The notes under the pieces: model-generated
Database searches by the model: none
The model's input: the letters and a program-made list of their open reading frames with translations, nothing else
What the model was told of the DNA's origin: nothing
Program-made: the position numbers and the translations under genes
Part shown: positions 45,833-54,379 of the stretch, piece by piece
Position numbering within the stretch: the first letter of the stretch is position 1
Layout: the number at the start of each line of letters is the position of its first letter
Source: Bradyrhizobium arachidis
Lineage (GTDB): Bacteria; Pseudomonadota; Alphaproteobacteria; Rhizobiales; Xanthobacteraceae
Direction: 5' to 3'
Assembly (NCBI RefSeq): GCF_024758505.1
Contig: NZ_CP077970.1
Span: 4,092,001-4,156,000 of the forward strand
DNA: 64,000 nucleotides

Positions 45833-47052
45833 CGAAGGAGCTTGCGCGCCGGATCGCTGTCACGATTGGCGCGCTGCTTCTTTTCAGGCTCGGCGCTCAC
45901 GTCCTGCTCCCGGGGCTTCGCCCGGGTGATTGGCTGACGGGCAGCCCATTGGTGGCTGGTGCGATAACCCGCCTGTCCATCGTTGCCCTCCATCTCGTTC
46001 CCTATCTGAGCGCGGCGATCATCGTCCAACTGATCGCGATGGTGTGGGGGAGGCTGAGCTCGCTCGAGAGGTCGGGCGAGCGTGGTCGGCGCAGGATCGC
46101 CCGTTACACCCTGATCCTGACGCTGGTGATCGCGTCTTTCCAGGCCTACGGCATCGCTTCCACGCTTACGACGATCCCGAACGTCGTTCCCGTTCCCGAC
46201 GATTGGTTCGTGCTGTCCGCGACCGCTTCGATGGTCGGCGGCGTGTTCTTGCTGGTCTGGCTCAGCGAGCTGATTACCCGCCACGGAATCGGCAATGGTC
46301 TTGCCCTGGTGCTGAGTGTCAGCATTCTCGTTCACGTTCCGGGCGACGTTGCAGGTATCCTCGAACTCCTGCGGAGCGGCCAAATATCCGGCAATCTTGC
46401 GCTGACCCATGCCGTCTTCTGGATCGTGCTCGTCGCCCTGGTCGTCTTCGTTGAAGGCGCGCGGCGGAACGTCCGTGTCGAATTCGCCGAGCGCAAGGTC
46501 GGCGAGCGCACCTTGCCGGCGCGATCGGCGGTTCTGCCGATCAAGATCAACAGCGCCGGCTATCTGGTGCCGACCACCGTGGCGCCCTGGTTCTTGTTTC
46601 TGCCGCTGGCCTTTCTGACCTACATCTTTGGTGCCGATGCGCTGTGGATCGCCGCCGCCTATAAGCAGCTTCAGCTTGGCTCGCTTGGCCACGTGATCAT
46701 CGGATCGGTCGCGGTCTTCGTGCTCGCCTTCATCTACACCTCTTATGTCGTGGATCCCGAGCACACGGCCGAATCGCTGGCCAAGCAGGGCGGCGCAATT
46801 CCCGGTGTCGCGCCCGGCGAGGCGACAGCCGATTACCTCGATCGCGTGGTGTCATTGACGACGGTCGTCGGAGCCGTCTACCTGACGGCGCTGCAGCTGA
46901 TTCCGGAGATCTTCGAGCCTTACGGGATCGGACTGCCGTATAGTATGGTGATCAATGGTGGTGCGGTGCTGATTGTGGTTTGCACTATTCTTGATCTCTT
47001 AAATCAGGTGCGCGACCTATCGCTCACCAATCCGGGGGGCGAACGCCGATGA
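45829..47052 (+). CDS. Divergent SecY paralogue (SecY2-like translocase channel)
   Basis: This 407-residue protein aligns with the SecY next to it over its whole length. Shared blocks include [59 protein letters not shown] and the loop 5 region. It differs in four ways: it lacks about 18 N-terminal residues, its plug region is 12 residues shorter (30-47 against 48-77 in SecY), loop 4 reads VFVEGARRN instead of VFVERAQRR, and loop 5 reads [15 protein letters not shown], with Ala328 at the Arg357 position. About ten membrane segments remain. It overlaps secY and adk by 4 nt each. No SecA2 or accessory Sec gene is nearby. Its cargo is unknown. Confidence 0.85.
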   Translation: MTKELARRIAVTIGALLLFRLGAHVLLPGLRPGDWLTGSPLVAGAITRLSIVALHLVPYLSAAIIVQLIAMVWGRLSSLERSGERGRRRIARYTLILTLVIASFQAYGIASTLTTIPNVVPVPDDWFVLSATASMVGGVFLLVWLSELITRHGIGNGLALVLSVSILVHVPGDVAGILELLRSGQISGNLALTHAVFWIVLVALVVFVEGARRNVRVEFAERKVGERTLPARSAVLPIKINSAGYLVPTTVAPWFLFLPLAFLTYIFGADALWIAAAYKQLQLGSLGHVIIGSVAVFVLAFIYTSYVVDPEHTAESLAKQGGAIPGVAPGEATADYLDRVVSLTTVVGAVYLTALQLIPEIFEPYGIGLPYSMVINGGAVLIVVCTILDLLNQVRDLSLTNPGGERR

Positions 47053-47933
47053 GAATTATACTTCTGGGACCGCCGGGGTCGGGCAAGGGGACCCAGGCGC
47101 AACTGCTCGTGCAGCGCTACGGCATTGTCCAGCTTTCGACCGGTGAGATGCTTCGCGCAGCCGTTGCGGCCGGCACACCGGTCGGGCTCAAGGCCAAGGA
47201 GATCATGGCGGGCGGCGGGCTGGTGCCCGACGACGTCGTGGTCGGAATCATCTCCGACCGGATCGACCAGCCTGACGCGAAGAAGGGTTTTATCCTGGAC
47301 GGCTTCCCGCGCACCGTGCCGCAGGCCGAGGCGCTGGACGAGTTGCTCCGGCACAAGCACCTCAAGCTCGATGCGGTGGTCGAGCTGCGCGTCAATGAGA
47401 GTGCGCTGCTCAGTCGCGTGGAGACCCGCGTCGCCCAGATGCGCGAGCGCGGCGAGGAAGTGAGGCTCGACGACACCCCGGAGGTGCTGACCAAGCGCCT
47501 CGCCAGCTACCGCAGCCAGACGGAACCGCTGATTCACTACTATTCCGAGCGGCGGAAGCTCTCGACCGTCGACGGCATGATGGCCATCGACGAGGTCACC
47601 CGCGCCGTCCACCGGCTTCTGCTTGCCCTGGGGGCAGTCGAGCCCAAGACGCACGCCAAGAGTGCGGCCCAGAGCGCCACCAAGGCCACTCCCGCCAAGA
47701 AGGGGGCTAAAAAGGCCTCCAAGACGACGAAAACGGCCAAAAAGTCAGCCAAAAAGGCCGCGAAGGGCGCCCAGAAGGCCGCCAAGCCCACCAAGAAGGT
47801 CGCCAAAAAGGCTGGCAAGAAGGCGGTGAAGAAGGCCGCCAAACAGGCGGCCAAGAAGACCGCCAAGAAGACCGCGAAAAAGGGTGCCAAAAAGGCCCCA
47901 AAAAAGGTCACGAAAAAGCGAGCTAAGCGCTAG
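47049..47933 (+). CDS. adk: Adenylate kinase with histone H1-like Lys/Ala-rich C-terminal tail
   Basis: Residues 1 to about 195 form a complete adenylate kinase that interconverts ATP+AMP and two ADP. It has P-loop GPPGSGKGT (7-15), [22 protein letters not shown], and a short LID with [14 protein letters not shown]. The LID is of the short type without zinc cysteines, usual in alphaproteobacteria. Residues 203-294 are a 92-residue tail with 37 Lys, 27 Ala, no acidic residue, and repeated KKAAK/AKK units, like histone H1 or AlgP/PhaF-type tails. The ATG overlaps the stop of the SecY paralogue. The tail could bind nucleic acid, ribosomes or polyphosphate; this is inference. Confidence 0.93.
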   Translation: MRIILLGPPGSGKGTQAQLLVQRYGIVQLSTGEMLRAAVAAGTPVGLKAKEIMAGGGLVPDDVVVGIISDRIDQPDAKKGFILDGFPRTVPQAEALDELLRHKHLKLDAVVELRVNESALLSRVETRVAQMRERGEEVRLDDTPEVLTKRLASYRSQTEPLIHYYSERRKLSTVDGMMAIDEVTRAVHRLLLALGAVEPKTHAKSAAQSATKATPAKKGAKKASKTTKTAKKSAKKAAKGAQKAAKPTKKVAKKAGKKAVKKAAKQAAKKTAKKTAKKGAKKAPKKVTKKRAKR

Positions 47934-47939
47934 CAGCGG

Positions 47940-47968
47940 TTGACGAAACCCCCGGGAATCCCTTAATA
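47940..47968 (+). promoter_or_regulatory. Internal promoter candidate for rpsM-rpsK-rpoA-rplQ
   Basis: TTGACG (47940-47945) and TTAATA (47963-47968) are separated by exactly 17 bases, directly after the adk stop. A start near 47975 would give a leader of about 145 nt. Confidence 0.6.
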
Positions 47969-48081
47969 AGCCCCGCATCCAAGTCGGATAGTTTCAGACG
48001 ATGCCGGGCCCCAGGAAGACCGGGGGTGGGCGTCGTGTTCGCGTTTGTGAACACCTGCCCGAGACAACAAGCACTTAAAGC

Positions 48082-48101
48082 CCGATCCTGACGAGGATCG
48101 G
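48082..48101 (+). promoter_or_regulatory. Hairpin just before the rpsM ribosome-binding site
   Basis: CCGATCCT (48082-48089) pairs with AGGATCGG (48094-48101) around GACG, ending 4 nt before AGGAG. It may control translation initiation of the alpha block. Confidence 0.4.
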
Positions 48102-48118
48102 CAACAGGAGAGAAGGCC

Positions 48119-48487
48119 GTGGCCCGTATTGCCGGCGTAAATATTCCGACCAACAAGCGCGTCCTGATCGCGCTCCAGTACATTCATGGCATCGGCCCGA
48201 AGATCGCCGCCGATATCATCGAGAAGGTGAAGATCCCCGAGGATCGCCGCGTCAGCCAGTTGACCGACGCTGAAGTGCTCCAGATCCGCGAAGTCATCGA
48301 CCGCGACTTCCTCGTCGAGGGCGACCTGCGTCGTGAAGTCGGCATCAACATCAAGCGTCTGATGGACCTCGGCTGCTATCGCGGCCTGCGTCATCGTCGC
48401 GGTTTGCCGGTGCGCGGCCAGCGCACCCACACCAATGCGCGCACGCGCAAGGGTCCGGCCAAGGCGATTGCCGGCAAGAAGAAGTAA
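48119..48487 (+). CDS. rpsM: 30S ribosomal protein S13
   Basis: The 122-residue protein starts with GTG ([20 protein letters not shown]) after AGGAGAGAA. It has the helix-hairpin-helix [12 protein letters not shown] and the basic C-terminus [20 protein letters not shown] that contacts P-site tRNA. It forms head bridges between the subunits. It is the first gene of the alpha block, with its own candidate promoter upstream. Confidence 0.99.
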   Translation: MARIAGVNIPTNKRVLIALQYIHGIGPKIAADIIEKVKIPEDRRVSQLTDAEVLQIREVIDRDFLVEGDLRREVGINIKRLMDLGCYRGLRHRRGLPVRGQRTHTNARTRKGPAKAIAGKKK

Positions 48488-48506
48488 GTTTTCGCAATTC
48501 AAGTAT

Positions 48507-48546
48507 GGCGTGTGGCGATAGAGGGATCCTCGGTTCGCCACGCGCC
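48507..48546. repeat. Palindromic repeat between rpsM and rpsK
   Basis: GGCGTGTGGCGA (48507-48518) pairs with TCGCCACGCGCC (48535-48546) with a single G-U-type mismatch. The sequence resembles the element at 34612-34675, with the same GGCG(A/T)GTGGCGA arms. Confidence 0.7.
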
Positions 48547-48610
48547 TTTCGTTCCACAGGTGTAGCCGCTGGCATTACGGCGGCGCTTGAGATCACAGGA
48601 AAGGTCATCA

Positions 48611-49000
48611 ATGGGCAAGGAAGCCACCCGCGTTCGCCGTCGTGAGCGCAAGAACATCGCCTCCGGCGTTGCGCACGTGAACTCGTCGTTCAACAACACG
48701 ACGATCACCATCACCGACGCGCAGGGCAACACGATCGCCTGGTCGTCGGCGGGCACCATGGGTTTCAAGGGATCGCGCAAGTCGACCCCGTATGCAGCGC
48801 AGGTCGCTGCGGAGGACGTTTCCAAGAAGGCGCAAGAGCATGGCATGCGCACGCTGGAAGTCGAAGTCGCCGGTCCCGGTTCGGGCCGCGAGTCGGCGCT
48901 CCGCGCGCTGCAGGCTGCGGGCTTCACCGTCACCTCGATCCGCGACGTGACCACGATCCCGCACAATGGTTGCCGGCCGCGCAAGCGCCGCCGCGTTTGA
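48611..49000 (+). CDS. rpsK: 30S ribosomal protein S11
   Basis: The 129-residue protein starts [20 protein letters not shown], and an upstream in-frame start is rejected as non-conserved. [20 protein letters not shown] and the C-terminal [15 protein letters not shown] are diagnostic of S11. It lies on the platform of the small subunit near the Shine-Dalgarno helix. A terminator-like hairpin follows. Confidence 0.99.
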   Translation: MGKEATRVRRRERKNIASGVAHVNSSFNNTTITITDAQGNTIAWSSAGTMGFKGSRKSTPYAAQVAAEDVSKKAQEHGMRTLEVEVAGPGSGRESALRALQAAGFTVTSIRDVTTIPHNGCRPRKRRRV

Positions 49001-49007
49001 TGCGACG

Positions 49008-49041
49008 TTGCGGGCGCTATGGTCGCCCGCAATGACTTTTT
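49008..49041 (+). terminator. Terminator-like hairpin between rpsK and rpoA
   Basis: TTGCGGGCG (49008-49016) pairs with CGCCCGCAA (49024-49032) around a 7-nt loop, followed by TGACTTTTT. Read-through must occur, because no promoter is evident before rpoA, so it may set the level of rpoA and rplQ. Confidence 0.5.
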
Positions 49042-49111
49042 AGAAGCCGCGGGAATGATCTGCGGCCTTTCTCCAACGCCAGTATTTGATGCCTCAAATT
49101 GACTGGCCTGT

Positions 49112-50143
49112 ATGGGTGAAACAGTGACGATCCAGAAAAATTGGCAAGAACTGATTCGGCCGAACAAGCTCCAGGTGTCCCCCGGCAGCGACCCGGCCCG
49201 TTTTGCGACCATCGTCGCCGAGCCGCTCGAGCGCGGCTTCGGCCAGACGCTCGGCAACGCGCTGCGCCGCATCCTGCTGTCCTCGCTCCAGGGCGCGGCC
49301 GTGCAGTCGGTGCACATCGACGGCGTGCTGCACGAGTTCTCCTCGATCGCTGGCGTCCGTGAGGACGTCACCGACATCGTGCTCAACATCAAGGACATCT
49401 CGATCAAGATGCAGGGCGAAGGCCCCAAGCGCATGGTCGTGAAGAAGCAGGGCCCGGGCGTGGTCACCGCCGGCGACATCCAGACCGTCGGCGACGTCGT
49501 CGTGCTCAATCCGGACCTGCAGATCTGCACCCTCGACGAGGGCGCCGAGATCCGCATGGAGTTCACGGTCTCGACCGGCAAGGGCTACGTGCCCGCCGAG
49601 CGTAACCGTCCCGAGGACGCGCCGATCGGCCTGATCCCGGTCGACAGCCTGTACTCGCCGGTCCGCAAGGTCTCCTACAAGGTCGAGAACACCCGCGAGG
49701 GCCAGATCCTCGACTACGACAAGCTGACCATGACGATCGAGACCAACGGCGCGATCACGCCGGATGACTCGGTGGCTTACGCCGCCCGCATCCTGCAGGA
49801 TCAGCTCAACGTGTTCGTCAACTTCGAAGAGCCGCGCAAGGAAGTCGCGCAGGAGATCATTCCGGATCTCGCCTTCAATCCGGCCTTCCTCAAGAAGGTG
49901 GACGAACTCGAGTTGTCGGTGCGTTCGGCCAACTGCTTGAAGAACGACAACATCGTCTACATCGGCGACCTCGTGCAGAAGAGCGAAGCGGAAATGCTCC
50001 GCACCCCGAACTTCGGCCGCAAGTCGCTGAACGAGATCAAGGAAGTGCTGGCCCAGATGGGTCTGCACCTCGGCATGGAAGTGCCGGGCTGGCCGCCGGA
50101 GAACATCGACGAGCTCGCCAAGCGCTTCGAGGATCATTACTGA
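49112..50143 (+). CDS. rpoA: DNA-directed RNA polymerase subunit alpha
   Basis: The 343-residue protein has the N-terminal assembly domain (about 1-235, including [20 protein letters not shown]) and the C-terminal domain (about 260-330, including [20 protein letters not shown] and [11 protein letters not shown]). The C-terminal domain contacts UP elements and activators. The sequence is very close to the alpha subunit I know from Bradyrhizobium. There is a repeat between it and rplQ. Confidence 0.99.
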   Translation: MGETVTIQKNWQELIRPNKLQVSPGSDPARFATIVAEPLERGFGQTLGNALRRILLSSLQGAAVQSVHIDGVLHEFSSIAGVREDVTDIVLNIKDISIKMQGEGPKRMVVKKQGPGVVTAGDIQTVGDVVVLNPDLQICTLDEGAEIRMEFTVSTGKGYVPAERNRPEDAPIGLIPVDSLYSPVRKVSYKVENTREGQILDYDKLTMTIETNGAITPDDSVAYAARILQDQLNVFVNFEEPRKEVAQEIIPDLAFNPAFLKKVDELELSVRSANCLKNDNIVYIGDLVQKSEAEMLRTPNFGRKSLNEIKEVLAQMGLHLGMEVPGWPPENIDELAKRFEDHY

Positions 50144-50150
50144 GCATTTC

Positions 50151-50228
50151 GTCATTCCGGGGCGGCTCGCAGAGCCGAACCCGGAATCTCGAGATTCCGG
50201 ATCGCCGCTTCGCGCCGTCCGGAATGAC
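50151..50228. repeat. Palindromic repeat between rpoA and rplQ
   Basis: GTCATTCCGG (50151-50160) and CCGGAATGAC (50219-50228) are exact inverse complements. The centre is a perfect 20-bp palindrome, CCGGAATCTCGAGATTCCGG (50181-50200). It starts 8 nt after the rpoA stop and shares the GTCAT/ATGAC ends with other elements in the window. Confidence 0.85.
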
Positions 50229-50308
50229 ACTATGGGCGAACGCAGGCAGCCCACCTGAGCAACATGTCCGACGAACCGTCGCGGCAGTCAAAGTAAGGAA
50301 TACGAAAA

Positions 50309-50725
50309 ATGCGTCACGGCAAGGTTCATCGGAAGCTCAACCGCACCGCCGAGCACCGCAAGGCGATGTTCGCCAATATGGCGGCCGCGCTGATCAAGCA
50401 CGAGCAGATCGTCACCACGCTGCCCAAGGCCAAGGAGCTGCGGCCGATCGTCGAGAAGCTCGTCACCCTCGGCAAGAAGGGCGGCCTCTCGCTCCGTCGC
50501 CAGGCGATCTCGGAGCTGCGCGACGTCGACATGGTCAAGAAGCTCTTCGACACGCTGGCGACCCGCTACAAGGACCGCCAGGGCGGCTACACCCGCATCA
50601 TCAAGGCCGGCTTCCGCTACGGCGACAACGCCGCGATGGCCGTGATCGAGTTCGTCGATCGCGACGTCGATGCCAAGGGCCAGGACTCCGGTCCGTCCCA
50701 GGCGAAGGAAGCCGAGGCGGCGTAA
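50309..50725 (+). CDS. rplQ: 50S ribosomal protein L17
   Basis: The 138-residue protein has [20 protein letters not shown] at the N-terminus and [20 protein letters not shown] in the core. A Glu/Ala-rich tail extends beyond the E. coli form. It sits at the tunnel exit. It is the last gene of the large block, followed by a strong terminator. Confidence 0.99.
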   Translation: MRHGKVHRKLNRTAEHRKAMFANMAAALIKHEQIVTTLPKAKELRPIVEKLVTLGKKGGLSLRRQAISELRDVDMVKKLFDTLATRYKDRQGGYTRIIKAGFRYGDNAAMAVIEFVDRDVDAKGQDSGPSQAKEAEAA

Positions 50726-50750
50726 GCCGTTTCAGTAGTACGGAATATGA

Positions 50751-50778
50751 AAGCGGCGCCTTCGGGCGCCGCTTTTTT
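50751..50778 (+). terminator. Rho-independent terminator after rplQ
   Basis: AAGCGGCGCC (50751-50760), TTCG tetraloop, GGCGCCGCTT (50765-50774) and a run of six T residues form a textbook terminator at the end of the alpha block. Confidence 0.95.
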
Positions 50779-50789
50779 GTTGTGCGGTC

Positions 50790-50823
50790 GTAGGGTGGGC
50801 ACGCTTCGCTTTGCCCACCCTAC
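50790..50823. repeat. Short palindrome GTAGGGTGGGCA...TGCCCACCCTAC
   Basis: The 12-bp arms (50790-50801 and 50812-50823) are exact inverse complements around CGCTTCGCTT. The same GTAGGGTGGG theme recurs at 54893-55035. Confidence 0.85.
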
Positions 50824-50905
50824 AGGCGCTCACGCCTGGGTGAGCGGCGATTGCAGCTCGCTGTGCGGCGCCCGATATCTCCGTCAACATCAATGGAGAT
50901 GACGG

Positions 50906-51694
50906 ATGAAGATCGACCTTTCCGGAAAGACCGCGCTGATCACGGGCTCAACCGCCGGCATCGGCTACGCGATTGCCAAAGGCCTTGCAGGCTCGGGTGC
51001 TGATGTCGTGATCAATGGCCGCGGCAAGGACAAGGTCGACGCTGCCGTCCGCAAGCTGGAAGGCACCGGCGCAAAGGTCAGCGGCATTGCCGCCGATGTC
51101 TCGGCCGCGGCCGGCTGCAAGGCGCTGGTCGCTGCACTTCCCGACGTCGATATCCTCATCAACAATGCCGGCATCTTCGAGCCGAAGAACTTTGTCGACA
51201 TTCCGGACGAGGACTGGAGCCGTTTCTTCGAGGTCAACGTCATGAGCGGTGTCCGGCTGTCGCGCGCCTATCTGCCGGGGATGCTGAAGCGCAATTGGGG
51301 CCGCATCGTCTTCATCTCCTCGGAATCCGGGCTCAACATCCCCGTCGAGATGATCCACTACGGCATGACCAAGACGGCGCAGCTCTCCGTCGCGCGCGGC
51401 CTTGCGCAGCTCACCCGCGGCACCGGCGTCACCGTCAATTCCGTGCTGCCGGGACCGACGATGTCCGAAGGCGTCGAGACCTTTGTGAAGGACCTCGCGA
51501 AGCAGAATGGTCAGTCGGTGGACGAGGCGGCCGCCAACTTCGTCAAGCAGCATCGCCCGTCGTCTCTCTTGCAACGCTTTGCGAGCGTGGACGAGATCGC
51601 CAACATGGTGGTCTATGTCGCGTCGAAGGAAGCTTCCGCTACCAACGGCGCGGCGCTCCGCGCCGAAGGCGGCATCGTCAACACGATCGCGTAG
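50906..51694 (+). CDS. SDR family oxidoreductase
   Basis: This 262-residue short-chain dehydrogenase has TGSTAGIG (cofactor loop), NNAGIF, a catalytic Ser in FISSESG and the active-site YGMTK. The C-terminus lacks the common VDGG and ends AALRAEGGIVNTIA. The ATG follows GGAGATGACG. It is the first gene after the rplQ terminator and is convergent with the binding-protein gene. The physiological substrate is unknown. Confidence 0.88.
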   Translation: MKIDLSGKTALITGSTAGIGYAIAKGLAGSGADVVINGRGKDKVDAAVRKLEGTGAKVSGIAADVSAAAGCKALVAALPDVDILINNAGIFEPKNFVDIPDEDWSRFFEVNVMSGVRLSRAYLPGMLKRNWGRIVFISSESGLNIPVEMIHYGMTKTAQLSVARGLAQLTRGTGVTVNSVLPGPTMSEGVETFVKDLAKQNGQSVDEAAANFVKQHRPSSLLQRFASVDEIANMVVYVASKEASATNGAALRAEGGIVNTIA

Positions 51695-51705
51695 CGGGCT
51701 AGCCG

Positions 51706-52683
51706 CTACTCCTCCTTGATCCCCGCCTTCTGCGCGATGTCCTTCATCTCCGCCGTCTCCTTGGTCACCGCGCCGGCCCAGTCGTCGAAGCGTGCAAAGC
51801 CGGGCTCGAAGCCGACCTTGGTGAAGCGCTCGACCACGGAGGGGCTGTTGATGATCTCCTCCAGCGTCGCCGTCAGCTTGTCGCGAACCGCTGGCGGCAG
51901 CCCCTTGGGCGCGACCACCGCGCCCCAGGACGAGAAGTCGATGCTGCCATAGCCGAGCTCGGCGAGCGTCGGCACGTCGGGCAGGAACGGCGTGCGCTTG
52001 CCGGAGAACACCGCGAGCACCTTGACGGTGCCGGCCTCGATCTGCGGCTTCACGGCGATCACGGTGTCGACATGGTACTGGATGTGCTTGCCGATGAGAT
52101 CGTTCATCGCCGGCGCGCTGCCCTTGTAGGGCAGGTGCACCATCTTGATGCCGGCGTTCGACTTGAACAGCTCACCGGCGAAATGCGACACCGTCGCGAC
52201 GCCGAAGGATGCCAGCGACAGCTTGTCGGGATTGGCCTTTGCTTCAGTGACCAGTGCAGGCACGTCCTTGATCGGGTTGTCCTTGGTGGTGACCAGCGCC
52301 AGCGTGATCTTGCCGACCTGTCCGAGCGGCTCAAAATCTTTGGCCGCGTCGTAGGGCACGCTCTCCTTCACGGCCGCCGGCAGCGTGAAGCTCGAGTTCG
52401 AGCTGAAGAACAGCGTGTACCCGTCGGGCGCCGCGCGCGCGACCTCCTTGGCTGCGATCGTGGTGCCGCCACCGGGACGGTTCATGATGATGACGGGCTT
52501 GCCGAGCCGGGTTTCCAGCTCGCTGCCGATGATGCGGGCCACCACGTCGGAGGCGCCGCCCGGCGGGAACGGGCAGATCAGTTGCAGGGACTTTTCCGGA
52601 TAGGTCGCTTGGGCGGACGCAAGCGAGTGGGTGCCGATCGAGCCGATCAATGCGAGCGCCACCGTGAGAGCCGTTGTTTTCAT
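51706..52683 (-). CDS. Tripartite tricarboxylate transporter-type substrate-binding protein (Bug family)
   Basis: The 325-residue protein begins with a signal peptide (MKTTALTVALALIGSIGTHS, cleavage near ASA-QA). The Bug-family start follows: YPEKSLQLICPFPPGGASDV, then the GKPVIIMNRPGGG segment. It should bind an organic acid or amide in the periplasm. The membrane partners TctA and TctB are not in the window, so it is an orphan here. It lies 27 nt downstream of an amidase gene on the same strand, which suggests that the ligand is the amidase substrate or product. Confidence 0.88.
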   Translation of the reverse strand: MKTTALTVALALIGSIGTHSLASAQATYPEKSLQLICPFPPGGASDVVARIIGSELETRLGKPVIIMNRPGGGTTIAAKEVARAAPDGYTLFFSSNSSFTLPAAVKESVPYDAAKDFEPLGQVGKITLALVTTKDNPIKDVPALVTEAKANPDKLSLASFGVATVSHFAGELFKSNAGIKMVHLPYKGSAPAMNDLIGKHIQYHVDTVIAVKPQIEAGTVKVLAVFSGKRTPFLPDVPTLAELGYGSIDFSSWGAVVAPKGLPPAVRDKLTATLEEIINSPSVVERFTKVGFEPGFARFDDWAGAVTKETAEMKDIAQKAGIKEE

Positions 52684-52710
52684 CGCGTCGTTCTTCCGTG
52701 GTTGAACGTT

Positions 52711-54204
52711 TCAATCGAAAGCCAAGAATCCCGGCTTGCCCGCAATCGGCGGCTGGCGGCCGAGCCAGGCGATGTCGGGAAGCGGGCGGGCGGTGTCCGG
52801 ATTGGCCGCAAGCACCGCCTCGATCTCGCGCGCCACCGCGAGCGTGGCGAGATCGCCGCCGCGCGGGCCGATCACCTGGATGCCAAACGGCAGGCCGGCG
52901 CCGTCGCGGCCGGCCGGGATCGCGACCGTGGGGTGCCCCACATTGGTGACGGCATAGGCCATCGCGAGCCAGTGGAAATAGCTCTTGGTCGGCTGGCCGT
53001 CGATCTCGGCCGGATAGAGTTCTGACCACGGCCGCGGACTGATGGTGATCGCGGGTGCGATGATGAAGTCGTGGCTGGCGTAGAACGTCTGCCAGCGCCG
53101 GTAGAGCTCGGTCTGCATCGAGAGTGCACGCGCGACGTCGGCGGCGGAATAGCCGAGCCCCTCGGCGACGTTGTCGCGAATGTTGGGCCCGACCTTGTCC
53201 GGAAATTTTTCGGCGAGCTCGCGGTGGCGGCCGAGGAAGGCGACGGCACGCAAGGTGCTGAACACCTCGTCTGCACCGGTGCAATCGGGATGGGTCCATT
53301 CGACGTTGCGAAACACCGATTCGAACGAGCCGAGCTTGCCTCTGAAGGTCGCCGCGACCGCCCGCTCGGTCGGCGCAAAGCCGAAATCACAGGTCGCCGC
53401 GATGCGCAGGCCCGAGAGATCGGCGCGCGGCGGATTGCGATAGAGCGTTGGCGCCGGCGCGCCGCCGGCATGCAGTATCGCCGACAGCGGATCGCGGCCA
53501 TCGCGATCCAGCATGCAGGACAGCATGAGGCAGGCATCCGATACGGTTCTCGCCATCGGTCCGAGCTGCGAGATCTGCAACCAGGCCATGTTGCGGCTGT
53601 TGCTGGCGATCAGTCCGGGCGACGGCCTGAAGCCGACGACGCCGCAGAACGATGCAGGATTGCGCACCGAGCCGCCGGTGTCGGATCCGGTCGCGAGCGG
53701 CACCATGCCGGTTGCGAGCGCAACGGCCGATCCGCCGGAGGAGCCGGCCGCGGATCGATCAGGATCGAAGGGATTGCCGGTCGCGCCATACACGGCGTTG
53801 CGCGTATTGCCGCCGGCGCCCCATTCCGGCACGTTCGTCTTGCCGATGACGATCGCACCTTCGCGCTTGAGCATCGCGACGATGGCCTCGTCCTGCTTCG
53901 CGACGTTGCCTGCGAACAGCACGCTGCCAAAACTGGTCGGCAACCCCTTTGCGTCGATCAGGTCCTTGACGCCGAGCGGCAGGCCGTGCACGGCGCCAAG
54001 CGTGTCGCCGCGCATCACGGCGGCCTCGTGTTCGCGCGCGGTGTTGCGCGCCGTCTCGAAGGAGCGCGCCACCATCGCATTGACGGCCGGATCGATCGCC
54101 TCGATGCGGCGGATGCAACTGTCCGTCAGTTCGACGGGCGAGAGCTTGCGTTGGCCGATCAGTGCGCGTGCCGCGACCGCGGACAGGTCGCATGGTTCGG
54201 TCAT
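52711..54204 (-). CDS. Amidase signature family enzyme
   Basis: The 497-residue hydrolase has the Ser-Ser-Lys triad of the amidase signature family: the Lys in LGVKDLIDAKG, the cis-Ser in AAGSSGGSAVALA, and the nucleophile in ATGSDTGGSVRNPA. It splits an amide bond of a small molecule. It lacks a GatB neighbour, so it is not likely to be the GatA of a tRNA amidotransferase. Aliphatic or aryl amides or carbamates are possible substrates. It is the first gene of a two-gene unit with the Bug protein. It is intracellular, with no signal peptide. Confidence 0.88.
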   Translation of the reverse strand: MTEPCDLSAVAARALIGQRKLSPVELTDSCIRRIEAIDPAVNAMVARSFETARNTAREHEAAVMRGDTLGAVHGLPLGVKDLIDAKGLPTSFGSVLFAGNVAKQDEAIVAMLKREGAIVIGKTNVPEWGAGGNTRNAVYGATGNPFDPDRSAAGSSGGSAVALATGMVPLATGSDTGGSVRNPASFCGVVGFRPSPGLIASNSRNMAWLQISQLGPMARTVSDACLMLSCMLDRDGRDPLSAILHAGGAPAPTLYRNPPRADLSGLRIAATCDFGFAPTERAVAATFRGKLGSFESVFRNVEWTHPDCTGADEVFSTLRAVAFLGRHRELAEKFPDKVGPNIRDNVAEGLGYSAADVARALSMQTELYRRWQTFYASHDFIIAPAITISPRPWSELYPAEIDGQPTKSYFHWLAMAYAVTNVGHPTVAIPAGRDGAGLPFGIQVIGPRGGDLATLAVAREIEAVLAANPDTARPLPDIAWLGRQPPIAGKPGFLAFD

Positions 54205-54379
54205 GATATGTCTGCTTGTTCCGGACCCGGCGGGCCCTGCCGGCCCTCATGTCCGGGGCCACGGACTCATGATGCCGCAATCGGCCGCGCGTGCCAAGCG
54301 TCAGCCCTCCAGCCATCTGGTGGGGGACTTTCAAGCCTTACCACAGGTTGCTATGTTGCCCTGCTACCTCGAGGGGAGA

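Noticed and set aside
45829-47052. Reading the second SecY-like gene as a pseudogene or assembly duplication of secY
   Set aside because: It is fully open, has proper 4-nt overlaps with both neighbours, and differs from secY by scattered substitutions and specific deletions rather than frameshifts, which indicates an old and maintained paralogue.
47655-47930. Treating the Lys/Ala tail of adk as a frameshift into another frame
   Set aside because: The core runs into the tail without a break, the tail has no stop codons, and its Lys-Ala composition with codons AAG/AAA/GCC is regular. A random alternative frame would not give this.
52711-54204. Amidase as GatA of the tRNA amidotransferase
   Set aside because: No gatB or gatC neighbour, and the partner is a transport binding protein; the general amidase family is the safer call.
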